A DNA stretch of 7,073 nt from RGIG4576 sp964536025. Its GTDB lineage: Bacteria; Bacteroidota; Bacteroidia; Bacteroidales; Muribaculaceae. This document shows, in pieces, positions 1-6,799 of the stretch; positions within the stretch are counted from its first letter, which is position 1; each line of letters starts with the position of its first letter. The notes beneath the pieces were generated by a model that worked only from the letters and a program-made list of their open reading frames with translations, had not been told where the DNA came from and did not search any database. The position numbers and the translations under genes were made by a program. The stretch spans positions 1 to 7,073 of the forward strand of contig CAZHXA010000049.1 of assembly GCA_964536025.1 (NCBI GenBank). The letters run 5' to 3'.

Positions 1-62
1 AAACGCTTTTGACGTTTACACGCTTTCCAGGCGTGCCTCTTCAGCCACTCGAGCATCACTCC
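1..62 (-). tRNA. tRNA-Ser (anticodon GGA), partial, cut by window edge
   Basis: Read on the minus strand from position 62, the sequence folds as the 5' part of a class II tRNA. It has a GGAGTGA acceptor 5' strand, a serine-type D arm, and an anticodon stem CACGC/GCGTG (31-35 and 19-23) closing the 7-base loop CTGGAAA. The anticodon GGA lies at 26-28 and reads the serine codons UCC and UCU. After it comes the start of a long variable arm, with AAACG (13-17) able to pair with CGTTT (1-5), as expected for tRNA-Ser. The T arm and acceptor 3' strand lie beyond the window. The truncation is an artefact of the window, not a broken gene. Confidence 0.93.
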
Positions 63-74
63 TTAAATGAATTA

Positions 75-82
75 CAAAGATA
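75..82 (-). promoter_or_regulatory. Bacteroidota -7 promoter box for the tRNA-Ser gene
   Basis: The minus strand reads TATCTTTG, an exact match to the TAnnTTTG -7 box of the Bacteroidota primary sigma factor. It ends 12 bases before the first tRNA base, which puts a start site only a few bases upstream of the mature 5' end. I see no clear TTTG -33 box about 20 bases further upstream, so the assignment rests on the -7 box and its position. Confidence 0.55.
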
Positions 83-152
83 ATCTAATTATTTTACATT
101 AAGATAAAATGTGATGTTTTTTACGTTTTCTTCACTAAAACCATTATACTTA

Positions 153-959
153 TTAAATCAGAAAATGCCATAGGGGACCATTCCCGTTTCCTATTTGCAT
201 ATTTTGTGCTTTTTTTATTCCTTGTGTTACATATTCTTTAGCAAAACCGATTGCTTCACTCATGTTCATTCCTTTTGCTAAATATGCTGCAATTGCCGAA
301 GATAATGTACATCCTGTTCCGTGAAGGTTTCGACTGTGTATTTTATTTTTTGTGAATAATTTAGTTTCTCCATTGGAAATATCATAAAACACATCACACA
401 TTTCCTCTCCGTCGCAATGTCCTCCTTTTACCAATATGCTGCATCGATATTTTAAAGCCATTTTTTCGGCTGCTTCTTTCATGAATTCAATATTGTTGAG
501 TGTTTTAGGGTATAATATTTTGGCTTCGCACAAATTTGGCGTAATTAATGTAGCTATAGGAAATAATCGTTCTTGCATTATGTTAATGGCTTTATCATCA
601 AGAAATTTTGTGCCACTTGAAGATGCTATTATTGTGTCTATTACCAAATGCTTAAAATTATATTTCTCCAAAGTGTTTGCTATAGCAAGAGCAGCATCGA
701 CATTTCCTATCATTCCTATTTTTATACACTCAGGTTGAATGTCGTCCATTACGGCTTTTATTTGTGCCGAAATAGTTTTTCCGGGCAAATAATGAATATC
801 TTGTATTCCAAGCGTATTTTGAACTGTAATGGCGGTAATTGCAGTTGCTGCATAACAGCCTATAGCCGAAATTGTCTTTATATCAGCTTGAATACCTGCA
901 CCACCGGAGCAGTCGGAACCGGCAATACTCAAAACTTTTGCGGGTGTATTATTTTTCAT
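153..959 (-). CDS. thiD: Hydroxymethylpyrimidine / phosphomethylpyrimidine kinase ThiD
   Basis: A cytosolic ribokinase-fold enzyme of 268 residues, the usual size for bacterial ThiD. It phosphorylates HMP and then HMP phosphate to give HMP pyrophosphate, the pyrimidine partner for ThiE. The N-terminal substrate motif SIAGSDCSGGAGIQAD lies at residues 11-26, and TVQNT follows near 45-49. The ATP-side motif ITPNLCEA is in the middle. The anion-hole motif GTGC is at 214-217, with Cys217 in the place of the catalytic cysteine of E. coli ThiD. The ATG overlaps the stop of the upstream tenI-like gene in an ATGA, indicating translational coupling. It is the last gene of the operon. I see no fused ThiE or TenA domain, unlike some ThiD proteins. 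Confidence 0.95.
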   Translation of the reverse strand: MKNNTPAKVLSIAGSDCSGGAGIQADIKTISAIGCYAATAITAITVQNTLGIQDIHYLPGKTISAQIKAVMDDIQPECIKIGMIGNVDAALAIANTLEKYNFKHLVIDTIIASSSGTKFLDDKAINIMQERLFPIATLITPNLCEAKILYPKTLNNIEFMKEAAEKMALKYRCSILVKGGHCDGEEMCDVFYDISNGETKLFTKNKIHSRNLHGTGCTLSSAIAAYLAKGMNMSEAIGFAKEYVTQGIKKAQNMQIGNGNGPLWHFLI

Positions 960-1528
960 TGGTTATTATTCAAATATTTAAAATATTTCATTGGTTTAGT
1001 CCAAGCGTCACCTAAAACAGCCACTCCACCAAAACCTATACTTTTTAATTCATCTAATTTTGACAATGTTACGCCTCCAAGAGCGAACACTTTTTCATCA
1101 ATAATACCATTGTCTTTTTGCTCTTTTAAAAAATTAATATCGAAGGCCGATTTATATTCCTTTTTAGAGATACTGTCGTAAATAGGACTAAGAAAAACAT
1201 AATCGCATAATTGCTTTATGGTTACCACATCGTCTAAACTGTGACATGAGGCTGAAATATCTCCGTTATAAGCTGATGGGACCACTGAATTACGTCTATT
1301 CAAGTGGATTCCTTTCAATTGGTATTTACTGTGCAACTCAAAATGTTCGTGAATAACTATTTTTGAGTGAAATTCCGGCTTTATAAGCTCAATTAATGCC
1401 ATATACTTGGTAATGTCACAGTTTGGCTTTCGCAAATGCAGGATTTTCAGCCCGTTTTCAAAGAAATCATTTATCAGCAAGGCTTCTTTTTGCGAGAAAT
1501 AGGGTAAAGTTATGATAATTAGTCGCAT
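956..1528 (-). CDS. tenI: TenI-like protein of the ThiE family, probable thiazole tautomerase
   Basis: A 190-residue ThiE/TenI-superfamily TIM barrel and the second family member in this operon. The core is recognisable: LHLRK at 30-34, GIHL at 73-76, SCHSLDD at 94-100, a phosphate-site-like FLSPIY near 112-117 and a GGV/VAVLG end. Residues typical of a true thiamine phosphate synthase are altered: the Q-R-K triad reads H-R-K and the Asp after GVHLG is missing. His96 in CHSLDD lines up with the catalytic His of Bacillus subtilis TenI (VHSLEE), which tautomerises the ThiG product. The role as tautomerase is therefore inference; a second thiamine phosphate synthase is the alternative. I chose the ATG at 1528, which overlaps the thiF stop by 10 bases; an upstream in-frame extension to 1573 adds 15 residues unlike the family. 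Confidence 0.78.
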   Translation of the reverse strand: MRLIIITLPYFSQKEALLINDFFENGLKILHLRKPNCDITKYMALIELIKPEFHSKIVIHEHFELHSKYQLKGIHLNRRNSVVPSAYNGDISASCHSLDDVVTIKQLCDYVFLSPIYDSISKKEYKSAFDINFLKEQKDNGIIDEKVFALGGVTLSKLDELKSIGFGGVAVLGDAWTKPMKYFKYLNNNQ

Positions 1529-2217
1529 AAATTGATTATGTTCGTTTGCATGGTTAATAAATCCACAGTCCAAAGTTTGTTTGTCAAAGAATTTCCTGAA
1601 TCGGTGATAATTTTCAGCACTTCGCTTGCTTGAACACTTGCCACAACAGCCGGAGTAACACCGATCACTCGTTTATCGGGTTTAAGTTGCAACATTTGTT
1701 CTTCTTCGGGGAATAAATTACGATAAGAGTATCCATTAGGAGCAAATACACTCACTTGTCCCGAAAAACCGCAAACAGCTCCATGCACCAGTGTTTTGTT
1801 CAAATTACAACAAACATCTGCCAACAGATAACGAGTAGCGAAATTGTCGGTAGCATCAACAACAATATCATATTTTGATATAATATCTGTTGCATTATCA
1901 TGATTGATTTTGCAATTATAAACCGATATATCAATCTCTCTGTTAAGGAGTTTAAGTCTGTTGTACGCACAATCAACCTTGTTTAAGCCTATATCATCTT
2001 CGGAGTAAAGAATTTGTCGTTGCAGATTATTCAGCGACACGCAATCATCGTCGACAAGTCCTATATGACCCACACCGGCAGCGACAAGGTATATTGCTAC
2101 CGGGCAACCTAAACCACCTACACCTACAATAAGCACATGAGAATTGCTTATTTTTAATTGTCCTGATACACCTATTTCATCAAGAGAAATCTGTCGTTCG
2201 TAACGTTCGTTTATCAT
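1519..2217 (-). CDS. thiF: ThiF-type adenylyltransferase for the sulfur carrier ThiS
   Basis: An E1-like (ThiF/MoeB/HesA) enzyme of 232 residues that uses ATP to adenylate the C-terminal glycine of ThiS before thiocarboxylate formation. The nucleotide-binding loop GVGGLG is at 32-37. Expected catalytic residues are present: Arg8, the NLQRQ motif at 64-68 with Arg67, Lys80, and Asp124 in DATDNFATR. These sit six positions earlier than Arg14, Arg73, Lys86 and Asp130 of E. coli MoeB. The zinc CxxC pairs are missing: the usual CYRCL reads SYRNL at 164-168, and the C-terminus has no second CxxC. No cysteine occupies the position of E. coli ThiF Cys184. The start overlaps the thiH stop as ATGA. Its position next to thiS pathway genes favours ThiF over MoeB. 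Confidence 0.92.
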   Translation of the reverse strand: MINERYERQISLDEIGVSGQLKISNSHVLIVGVGGLGCPVAIYLVAAGVGHIGLVDDDCVSLNNLQRQILYSEDDIGLNKVDCAYNRLKLLNREIDISVYNCKINHDNATDIISKYDIVVDATDNFATRYLLADVCCNLNKTLVHGAVCGFSGQVSVFAPNGYSYRNLFPEEEQMLQLKPDKRVIGVTPAVVASVQASEVLKIITDSGNSLTNKLWTVDLLTMQTNIINLCD

Positions 2218-3338
2218 TTTGTAAAAAAGTCAAAACATGAATCCCAATCTTTCCACACCGGTTCACGTCCTAATTCACGCAAGCGAGTTTCAATATCTCG
2301 TGCCGATCTCTCATCGCTTACATGAAATTGTTCCAGAGCTTGAGGATAAGTGTAATAACCTCCCGGTTCGGTTTTACTTCCTGCACTCATTGTTGTTACT
2401 CCTAACGTTGCCATATTGTCACGAAAATAAGGTAATTCTCGTGTAGAATAAGAAATATCTACATCATTGTCGAAAATTCTCATGGCAAATGTAAGTTGAG
2501 CTAATTCTTTATCACTTATTATGACGTTAGGGTTAAAACCACCGTTTTCGGCAGGACGCATGCGTGGAAAATTCACGCTGTATTTTGTACGCCAATAGTG
2601 TTGTTGTAAGTATCTTAGATGATAAGCCATCATTGTAGCATCGGTTCGCCAATCTTCAAGCCCTATAAGCACACCCAATCCTATGGAATGAACGTCAGCC
2701 TGTCCCATGCGATCAAAGCCATTCAATCGCCAATTGAAATCGGCTTTCATGCCACGTGGATGATAAATGTTATAACGAGCTTTATTGTAAGTTTCTTGAA
2801 AACAAATAACTCCATTCAAACCGTGTGAGGTCAATTCCTTATATTCGTTAGCCTTTAAAGGCATAACTTCTATTTTAATATTTGCAAAATATTTTTTTGC
2901 GATATCAATTGCATTACACAGATAGGGTACACCTGCTTTAGCCGGATGTTCGCCTGTTACGAGTAAAATATTTTCAAACGGACCTATTTTTTTAATAGCC
3001 TTAAACTCATCTTCAATCTGTTCTGTAGTTAAAATAGTGCGTGCCATTGGATTGCTTACATGAAAGCCACAATAAAGACACGAGTTGGTGCAAGCATTGG
3101 TGAGATACAAAGGAATAAATAACGATATTGTTTTGCCAAATCTTTTTTCGGTTATTTGTTTACTCTTGTTAGCCATATGCTCAATAAAAGGCAAGGCTGC
3201 CGGTGAAATTAAAGCCATGAAATCATTTACATCAAGAAATTCTTTATTCAATGCTCTTATTACATCGGCTTCGGTTTTAGTATAAATACTATTGGTAGTA
3301 GCTTGCCAAGAAATTTTTTCTAAAACATCGGAAAACAT
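2214..3338 (-). CDS. thiH: 2-iminoacetate synthase ThiH (radical SAM tyrosine lyase)
   Basis: A radical-SAM enzyme of 374 residues, normal for ThiH. It cleaves tyrosine to dehydroglycine (2-iminoacetate) and p-cresol and passes dehydroglycine to ThiG. The [4Fe-4S] motif CxxxCxxC is at Cys83, Cys87 and Cys90 in NACTNSCLYCGFH. Downstream are ThiH family hallmarks: the LLVTGEHP segment, the FQETYN and YHPRG motifs, IGLGVLIGLEDWR and NFPRMRP. These separate it from related radical-SAM enzymes such as HydG, which carries an extra C-terminal cluster domain absent here. The gene starts 4 bases after thiC and overlaps thiF by 4 bases. Choice of ThiH instead of the oxidase ThiO fits low-oxygen growth. 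Confidence 0.95.
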   Translation of the reverse strand: MFSDVLEKISWQATTNSIYTKTEADVIRALNKEFLDVNDFMALISPAALPFIEHMANKSKQITEKRFGKTISLFIPLYLTNACTNSCLYCGFHVSNPMARTILTTEQIEDEFKAIKKIGPFENILLVTGEHPAKAGVPYLCNAIDIAKKYFANIKIEVMPLKANEYKELTSHGLNGVICFQETYNKARYNIYHPRGMKADFNWRLNGFDRMGQADVHSIGLGVLIGLEDWRTDATMMAYHLRYLQQHYWRTKYSVNFPRMRPAENGGFNPNVIISDKELAQLTFAMRIFDNDVDISYSTRELPYFRDNMATLGVTTMSAGSKTEPGGYYTYPQALEQFHVSDERSARDIETRLRELGREPVWKDWDSCFDFFTK

Positions 3339-3342
3339 CGTC

Positions 3343-4971
3343 TTATTTATCTTGTAATTTTTTAAAATCCCTGCTTAAACGCATTGCACAGAAATTGGGT
3401 CCACACATAGTGCAATATTCGCCATCAGTGTGATGACCTTGTTTAAAATAGTCTAAAGCCCTTTCAGGGTCAAGACTTAAATTAAATTGGTCTTTCCATC
3501 TAAATTCATAGCGTGCTTTGCTTAAAGCATTGTCTCTAATAATGGCAGCAGGATGTCCTTTAGCAATGTCGGCAGCGTGGGCTGCTATTTTATAGGTGAT
3601 TACGCCCACTCTCACATCTTCCTTGTTAGGTAATCCGAGATGTTCCTTAGGTGTTACATAACACAACATCGCAGTACCGAGCCATGCAATATGTGCCGCA
3701 CCGATAGCCGAACTTATATGGTCATAGCCGGGAGCTACATCGGTTACAAGCGGACCTAAAGTGTAAAAAGGGGCTTCATGACATTTTTCAATTTGACGTT
3801 GCATGTTTTCCTTAATTTTATGTAAAGGAACGTGTCCGGGACCTTCAATAAAAGCCTGTACATTCTTGTTCCATGCACGTTGTACGAGTTCGCCCAATGT
3901 ATCAAGTTCGGCAAATTGAGCTTCATCGTTGGCATCGGCTATGGCACCCGGTCTCAAGCCGTCTCCTAAGGAAACAGCCACGTCATATTGAGCCAAAATA
4001 TCGCAAATTTCATCGAAATGCGTATATAGAAAATTCTCTTTATTGAACAGCAGGCACCATTTACTCATAATACTGCCTCCACGGCTTACAATTCCGCACA
4101 CTCTTTTTTCGGCAAGATGAACGTTTTTAAGTCTCACACCGGCATGAATAGTGAAATAATCCACACCTTGTTCGCATTGCTCAATGAGCGTTTCTTTATA
4201 AACTTCCCAAGACAAATCTTCCACTTTACCATGCACTTTTTCCAATGCTTGGTAAATGGGAACTGTACCCACCGGAACAGGACTGTTGCGTATAATCCAT
4301 TCTCGAGTTTCGTGAATATTATCGCCTGTGGATAAATCCATTATTGTGTCTCCACCCCATTTACAGCTCCACATGGCTTTTTCTACTTCTTCTTCAATGG
4401 TTGAAGTCGTAGCCGAATTGCCGATATTTGTATTGATTTTAACAAGAAAATTCCTTCCTATAATCATCGGTTCACTTTCCAGGTGGTTTATGTTAGCCGG
4501 AAGTACTGCACGTCCCGAAGCTATTTCGTTTCTTACAAAGTCGGGCGTAATATAAGACTCTATGCCTGACTCTTGGCAATTCATGTTTTCTCTTATGGCA
4601 ACATATTCCATTTCGGGTGTAATAATACCTGCTTTAGCATAAGCCATTTGAGTGATTTGTTTGCCTTTTTTTGCACGATAAAAGTTATTATCGTATTTTT
4701 CAACATTGCATCGACTTAAAATCCAAGATTTTCTAATTTTTGGCAAACCGATTTTAAAATCGGTCTTAATTCCTGAATCAGAAAAAGCTCCTCCAGTATC
4801 GTAAATGTAAATAGGTTTATTCTCAATTTCTTTTCTATTTCCATTTTCTATTACTATAGTAGGATTTTGTTTAACGCATAACATACCCACTTTTATATCG
4901 GGAAAAATAGAACCTGATAAATATACCTTTTCTCGTTTTGCAAAGCTGTGTAGATTGTCGTTATTTTTCAT
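3343..4971 (-). CDS. thiC: Phosphomethylpyrimidine synthase ThiC
   Basis: A 542-residue ThiC, which rearranges aminoimidazole ribotide (AIR, a purine intermediate) into HMP phosphate by non-canonical radical-SAM chemistry. The C-terminal cluster motif CxxCxxxxC is complete at Cys520, Cys523 and Cys528 in YCTMCGPNFC. Barrel signatures include MDLSTGD, NSPVPVGTVPIYQA, TIHAGV, SRGGS, SLGDGLRPG, EGPGHVP and GPLVTDVAPGYDHI. The N-terminal ThiC-associated region (YLSG..FPDIKVGM, IYDTGG) is present but shorter than in the 631-residue E. coli protein. The gene begins 12 bases after thiG with an AT-rich leader and no Shine-Dalgarno sequence. Nothing suggests truncation or frameshift. Confidence 0.97.
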   Translation of the reverse strand: MKNNDNLHSFAKREKVYLSGSIFPDIKVGMLCVKQNPTIVIENGNRKEIENKPIYIYDTGGAFSDSGIKTDFKIGLPKIRKSWILSRCNVEKYDNNFYRAKKGKQITQMAYAKAGIITPEMEYVAIRENMNCQESGIESYITPDFVRNEIASGRAVLPANINHLESEPMIIGRNFLVKINTNIGNSATTSTIEEEVEKAMWSCKWGGDTIMDLSTGDNIHETREWIIRNSPVPVGTVPIYQALEKVHGKVEDLSWEVYKETLIEQCEQGVDYFTIHAGVRLKNVHLAEKRVCGIVSRGGSIMSKWCLLFNKENFLYTHFDEICDILAQYDVAVSLGDGLRPGAIADANDEAQFAELDTLGELVQRAWNKNVQAFIEGPGHVPLHKIKENMQRQIEKCHEAPFYTLGPLVTDVAPGYDHISSAIGAAHIAWLGTAMLCYVTPKEHLGLPNKEDVRVGVITYKIAAHAADIAKGHPAAIIRDNALSKARYEFRWKDQFNLSLDPERALDYFKQGHHTDGEYCTMCGPNFCAMRLSRDFKKLQDK

Positions 4972-4983
4972 TTGTGTTGAATT

Positions 4984-5760
4984 TTAATCGTTTAAGAATT
5001 TAGTAAGAGGTGATGTTGCCGAATAATTAGCGGCATAATTAGTTGCATTTACCCCGGCTTCATAGGCACGTCGTCCGGCTATAACCGCTTCTTTAAAAGC
5101 CTTTGCCATTTCCACAGGATTTACTGCGATGGCAATTGCAGTATTTACGAGACAAGCCGAAGCTCCCATTTCCATAGCTTTTGCAGCATGACTTGGAGAA
5201 CCAAGTCCGGCATCAACTACAACGGGAATTGAGGTCTGTTCTATTATAATGCGTAGAAAATCTCGAGTTTGTAGCCCTTTATTGCTTCCTATAGGGGCAC
5301 CAAGGGGCATAACGGCAACTGCACCGGCATCTTCGAGATGTTTACACAATACGGGGTCGGCTTGACAATAGGGCAATACAATAAATCCGGATTTAACCAA
5401 TTCTTCTGTTGCCTTTAGAGTTTCTATGGAATCGGGCAATAAATAGCGAGGGTCGGGGTGTATTTCCAGTTTAATCCAATTGGTTCCAAAAACTTCTTTT
5501 GCCATATTAGCAGCAAACACAGCTTCTTCGGCGTTACGAACACCTGAAGTATTGGGTAAAAGTTGAATATCTGGGGCTATAATGTGATTTAATAAATCAT
5601 CTTCTTTGTCATTTAAATCTATTCTTTTCATTGCGGCGGTAACCATTTCGGTACCTGAAGCAATGATTGATTGTTTCATTATTTCGTTTGAACTGAATTT
5701 TCCTGTTCCCAAAAACAATCGTGATGTAAATTCTTTATTTCCAATAATTAAATTTTCCAT
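4984..5760 (-). CDS. thiG: Thiazole synthase ThiG
   Basis: A 258-residue TIM-barrel enzyme that condenses 1-deoxyxylulose 5-phosphate, dehydroglycine and the ThiS thiocarboxylate to form the thiazole phosphate carboxylate. The Schiff-base lysine is Lys97 in NWIKLEI, matching Lys96 of B. subtilis ThiG. Other signatures are SRLFLGTGKF at 13-22, the LLPNTSG loop at 67-73, VLPYCQADPVL, MPLGAPIGSNKG, VVDAGLGSPSHAA and the phosphate-binding VNTAIA segment near the end. Length is typical. It is flanked by 12-base gaps from thiE and thiC. Its product is the tautomer on which the downstream TenI-like protein would act. Confidence 0.97.
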   Translation of the reverse strand: MENLIIGNKEFTSRLFLGTGKFSSNEIMKQSIIASGTEMVTAAMKRIDLNDKEDDLLNHIIAPDIQLLPNTSGVRNAEEAVFAANMAKEVFGTNWIKLEIHPDPRYLLPDSIETLKATEELVKSGFIVLPYCQADPVLCKHLEDAGAVAVMPLGAPIGSNKGLQTRDFLRIIIEQTSIPVVVDAGLGSPSHAAKAMEMGASACLVNTAIAIAVNPVEMAKAFKEAVIAGRRAYEAGVNATNYAANYSATSPLTKFLND

Positions 5761-5772
5761 ATCGTTACACAG

Positions 5773-6387
5773 TTATAGTTTTAGTAATTCTTTCATTTCT
5801 TCTATGGGATTTTGGGCTCGCAGTACCGACCCGCTTAGAGCAATGCCATCCACTCCTGTCGATAATATTGCCGGAATATCGTTACGTTCTATACCACCTA
5901 TGGCGAAAACAGGTAAATTGATTCCATGATTTTTCATTTGATTTATAATGTCGGTATAGCCATTTATGCCGAGAATAGGACTTAAATGAGATTTTGTCTG
6001 AGTGAATTGAAACGGACCGCAACCTATATAATTGGCTCCATCGTTATAAAGTCTAAGTATATCGTTGAATGTATTGGCGGTACCACCTATGATGAACTTA
6101 TCTCCTAATAGAGTTCGAGCTTCGGTAATTGGCATGTCATTTTTACCTAAATGAACGCCATCGGCACCTATTAACTTTACCAAGTGAACATAATCATCGA
6201 GAATTAATGTAGCTCCGTAATTAAGACACAAATCTTTCACTTTTTCCCCTATAGATATTACTTCATCGAGAGGTGAATTTTTCATGCGTAATTGAATCCA
6301 TTTGCAACCTCCGGCAAGAGCCATGCGAGCCGAATCTAAGTAGCTATATTCGGCAGTATGATGTGTAATGAATTGTAGCTTAATCAT
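5773..6387 (-). CDS. thiE: Thiamine phosphate synthase ThiE
   Basis: A 204-residue TIM-barrel enzyme that joins HMP pyrophosphate to the thiazole phosphate to form thiamine phosphate. The catalytic set is intact: QLRMK at 32-36 (Gln32, Arg34, Lys36), Asp64-Asp65 in LILDDY, GVHLGKND with Asp84 for the metal-bound pyrophosphate, Gly-Gly-Thr at 101-103, GPFQFTQTK with Lys132, and the phosphate-binding AIGGI and IALSGS segments. This makes it the functional synthase of the two ThiE-family genes in the operon; the copy at 956-1528 has lost several of these residues. It starts 3 bases after the thiS stop and is the only gene here with an obvious Shine-Dalgarno sequence. Confidence 0.95.
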   Translation of the reverse strand: MIKLQFITHHTAEYSYLDSARMALAGGCKWIQLRMKNSPLDEVISIGEKVKDLCLNYGATLILDDYVHLVKLIGADGVHLGKNDMPITEARTLLGDKFIIGGTANTFNDILRLYNDGANYIGCGPFQFTQTKSHLSPILGINGYTDIINQMKNHGINLPVFAIGGIERNDIPAILSTGVDGIALSGSVLRAQNPIEEMKELLKL

Positions 6388-6390
6388 AAC

Positions 6391-6588
6391 TTAACCTCCA
6401 CACACAGCTTTGATTATTACTATCTTAGAATCGCTTTTCAATGTATAGTAATCCCATTTTGTGCGAGGTATTATGCGATTATTTACCGCCACGGCTATGC
6501 CCGTTTGTGGTAAATTAATTTCAAGTAGTAATTCGCTAAGTAATTTTGCTGAAGTTTGCACCTCTTTGTCGTTTACAAGTAGTTTCAT
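6391..6588 (-). CDS. thiS: Sulfur carrier protein ThiS
   Basis: A small ubiquitin-like beta-grasp protein, 65 residues from the ATG at 6588, the normal ThiS length. Its C-terminal Gly-Gly (64-65) is adenylated by ThiF, converted to a thiocarboxylate, and used as the sulfur donor by ThiG. The core matches the family: MKLLVND at the start, VAVNNRIIPRTKW in the middle, and the last strand VIIKAVCGG. A TTG three codons upstream (6597) could extend it by MVD, but E. coli ThiS also begins at the first beta strand, so the ATG is preferred. It is the first gene after the riboswitch leader and has only AT-rich sequence before the start. Confidence 0.93.
   Translation of the reverse strand: MKLLVNDKEVQTSAKLLSELLLEINLPQTGIAVAVNNRIIPRTKWDYYTLKSDSKIVIIKAVCGG
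6395..6399 (-). promoter_or_regulatory. Shine-Dalgarno-like GGAGG before thiE, inside the thiS C-terminal codons
   Basis: The last two thiS codons, GGA GGT for the Gly-Gly tail, spell GGAGG followed by 7 bases and then the thiE ATG. The spacing is ideal for ribosome binding. It is notable because the other genes of this operon lack such a site and Bacteroidota rarely use one. The codons are constrained by the protein, so the site may be partly coincidental. Confidence 0.4.
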
Positions 6589-6656
6589 ATCAACCAATTT
6601 TATTAAAATAAGTTAGTTAAAATATGAATCAAAGAAGGTGCCTGAGGCATTGGTAT

Positions 6657-6690
6657 AAAAAAACGTATATCCTATAAGATGGACATACGT
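6657..6690 (-). terminator. Intrinsic terminator of the TPP riboswitch expression platform
   Basis: On the minus strand, ACGTATGTCC (6681-6690) pairs with GGATATACGT (6663-6672) to make a 10-bp stem with one G-U wobble around an 8-base loop. The stem runs straight into a tract of seven T (6657-6663, the first being the last stem base). The wobble would be an A-C mismatch on the other strand, so the hairpin is built for minus-strand RNA. It lies 24 bases after the aptamer and about 70 bases before thiS, where a transcription attenuator is expected. Confidence 0.8.
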
Positions 6691-6716
6691 GTAAAAATCT
6701 TTATCTCTATATCCAC
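6679..6716 (-). promoter_or_regulatory. Predicted antiterminator hairpin overlapping aptamer P1 and the terminator
   Basis: The RNA segment GUGGAUAUA (6708-6716) can pair with UAUGUCCAU (6679-6687) in nine consecutive pairs, two of them G-U, around a 20-base loop. Its 5' arm uses the last two bases of the aptamer P1 strand (6715-6716). Its 3' arm uses most of the terminator 5' arm, so it excludes both structures. Without TPP this hairpin would let transcription continue. The pairing is seen in sequence; the switching role is inferred. Confidence 0.55.
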
Positions 6717-6791
6717 AATTCCTACGTCAGTATTAACTGAATCAGGTTCGAGGGTATAATCTCAGCCTCTACACAAGAGGCACCCCTTTGT
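6715..6791 (-). promoter_or_regulatory. TPP riboswitch aptamer (THI element)
   Basis: The minus strand carries the conserved THI box in order. GGGGTGCC starts at 6786, then comes a P3 hairpin GCCTC/GAGGC, then the pyrimidine-binding CTGAGA (6760-6765). ACCC closes P2 against the opening G run, and GAACCTGATTCAGTTAATACTGACGTAGG forms P4/P5, of which CAGT/ACTG is the distal stem. P1 is short: ACAA (6788-6791) with TTGT (6715-6718). Binding of TPP represses expression of downstream thiamine genes, matching the eight-gene thi operon that follows. The aptamer sits within about 10 bases of the predicted transcription start. Confidence 0.96.
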
Positions 6792-6799
6792 TTCGGGCA

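Noticed and set aside
1529..1573. N-terminal extension of the tenI-like gene to an upstream ATG
   Set aside because: The added residues overlap the thiF coding end, do not resemble the family N-terminus, and the ATG at 1528 begins exactly at the first beta strand.
2237..5929. Several plus-strand ORFs of 66-107 codons antisense to thiH, thiC and thiG
   Set aside because: They are mirror frames of strongly conserved genes, lack recognisable motifs, and have no start signals of their own.
6589..6597. TTG start for thiS three codons upstream
   Set aside because: ThiS proteins normally start at the first beta strand, as given by the ATG at 6588.
6603..6650. Minus-strand 15-codon ORF (starts MPQAPSL) in the leader between the terminator and thiS
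   Set aside because: No ribosome-binding signal and no thiamine-related codon pattern; control is already explained by the riboswitch, and short ORFs are expected by chance.
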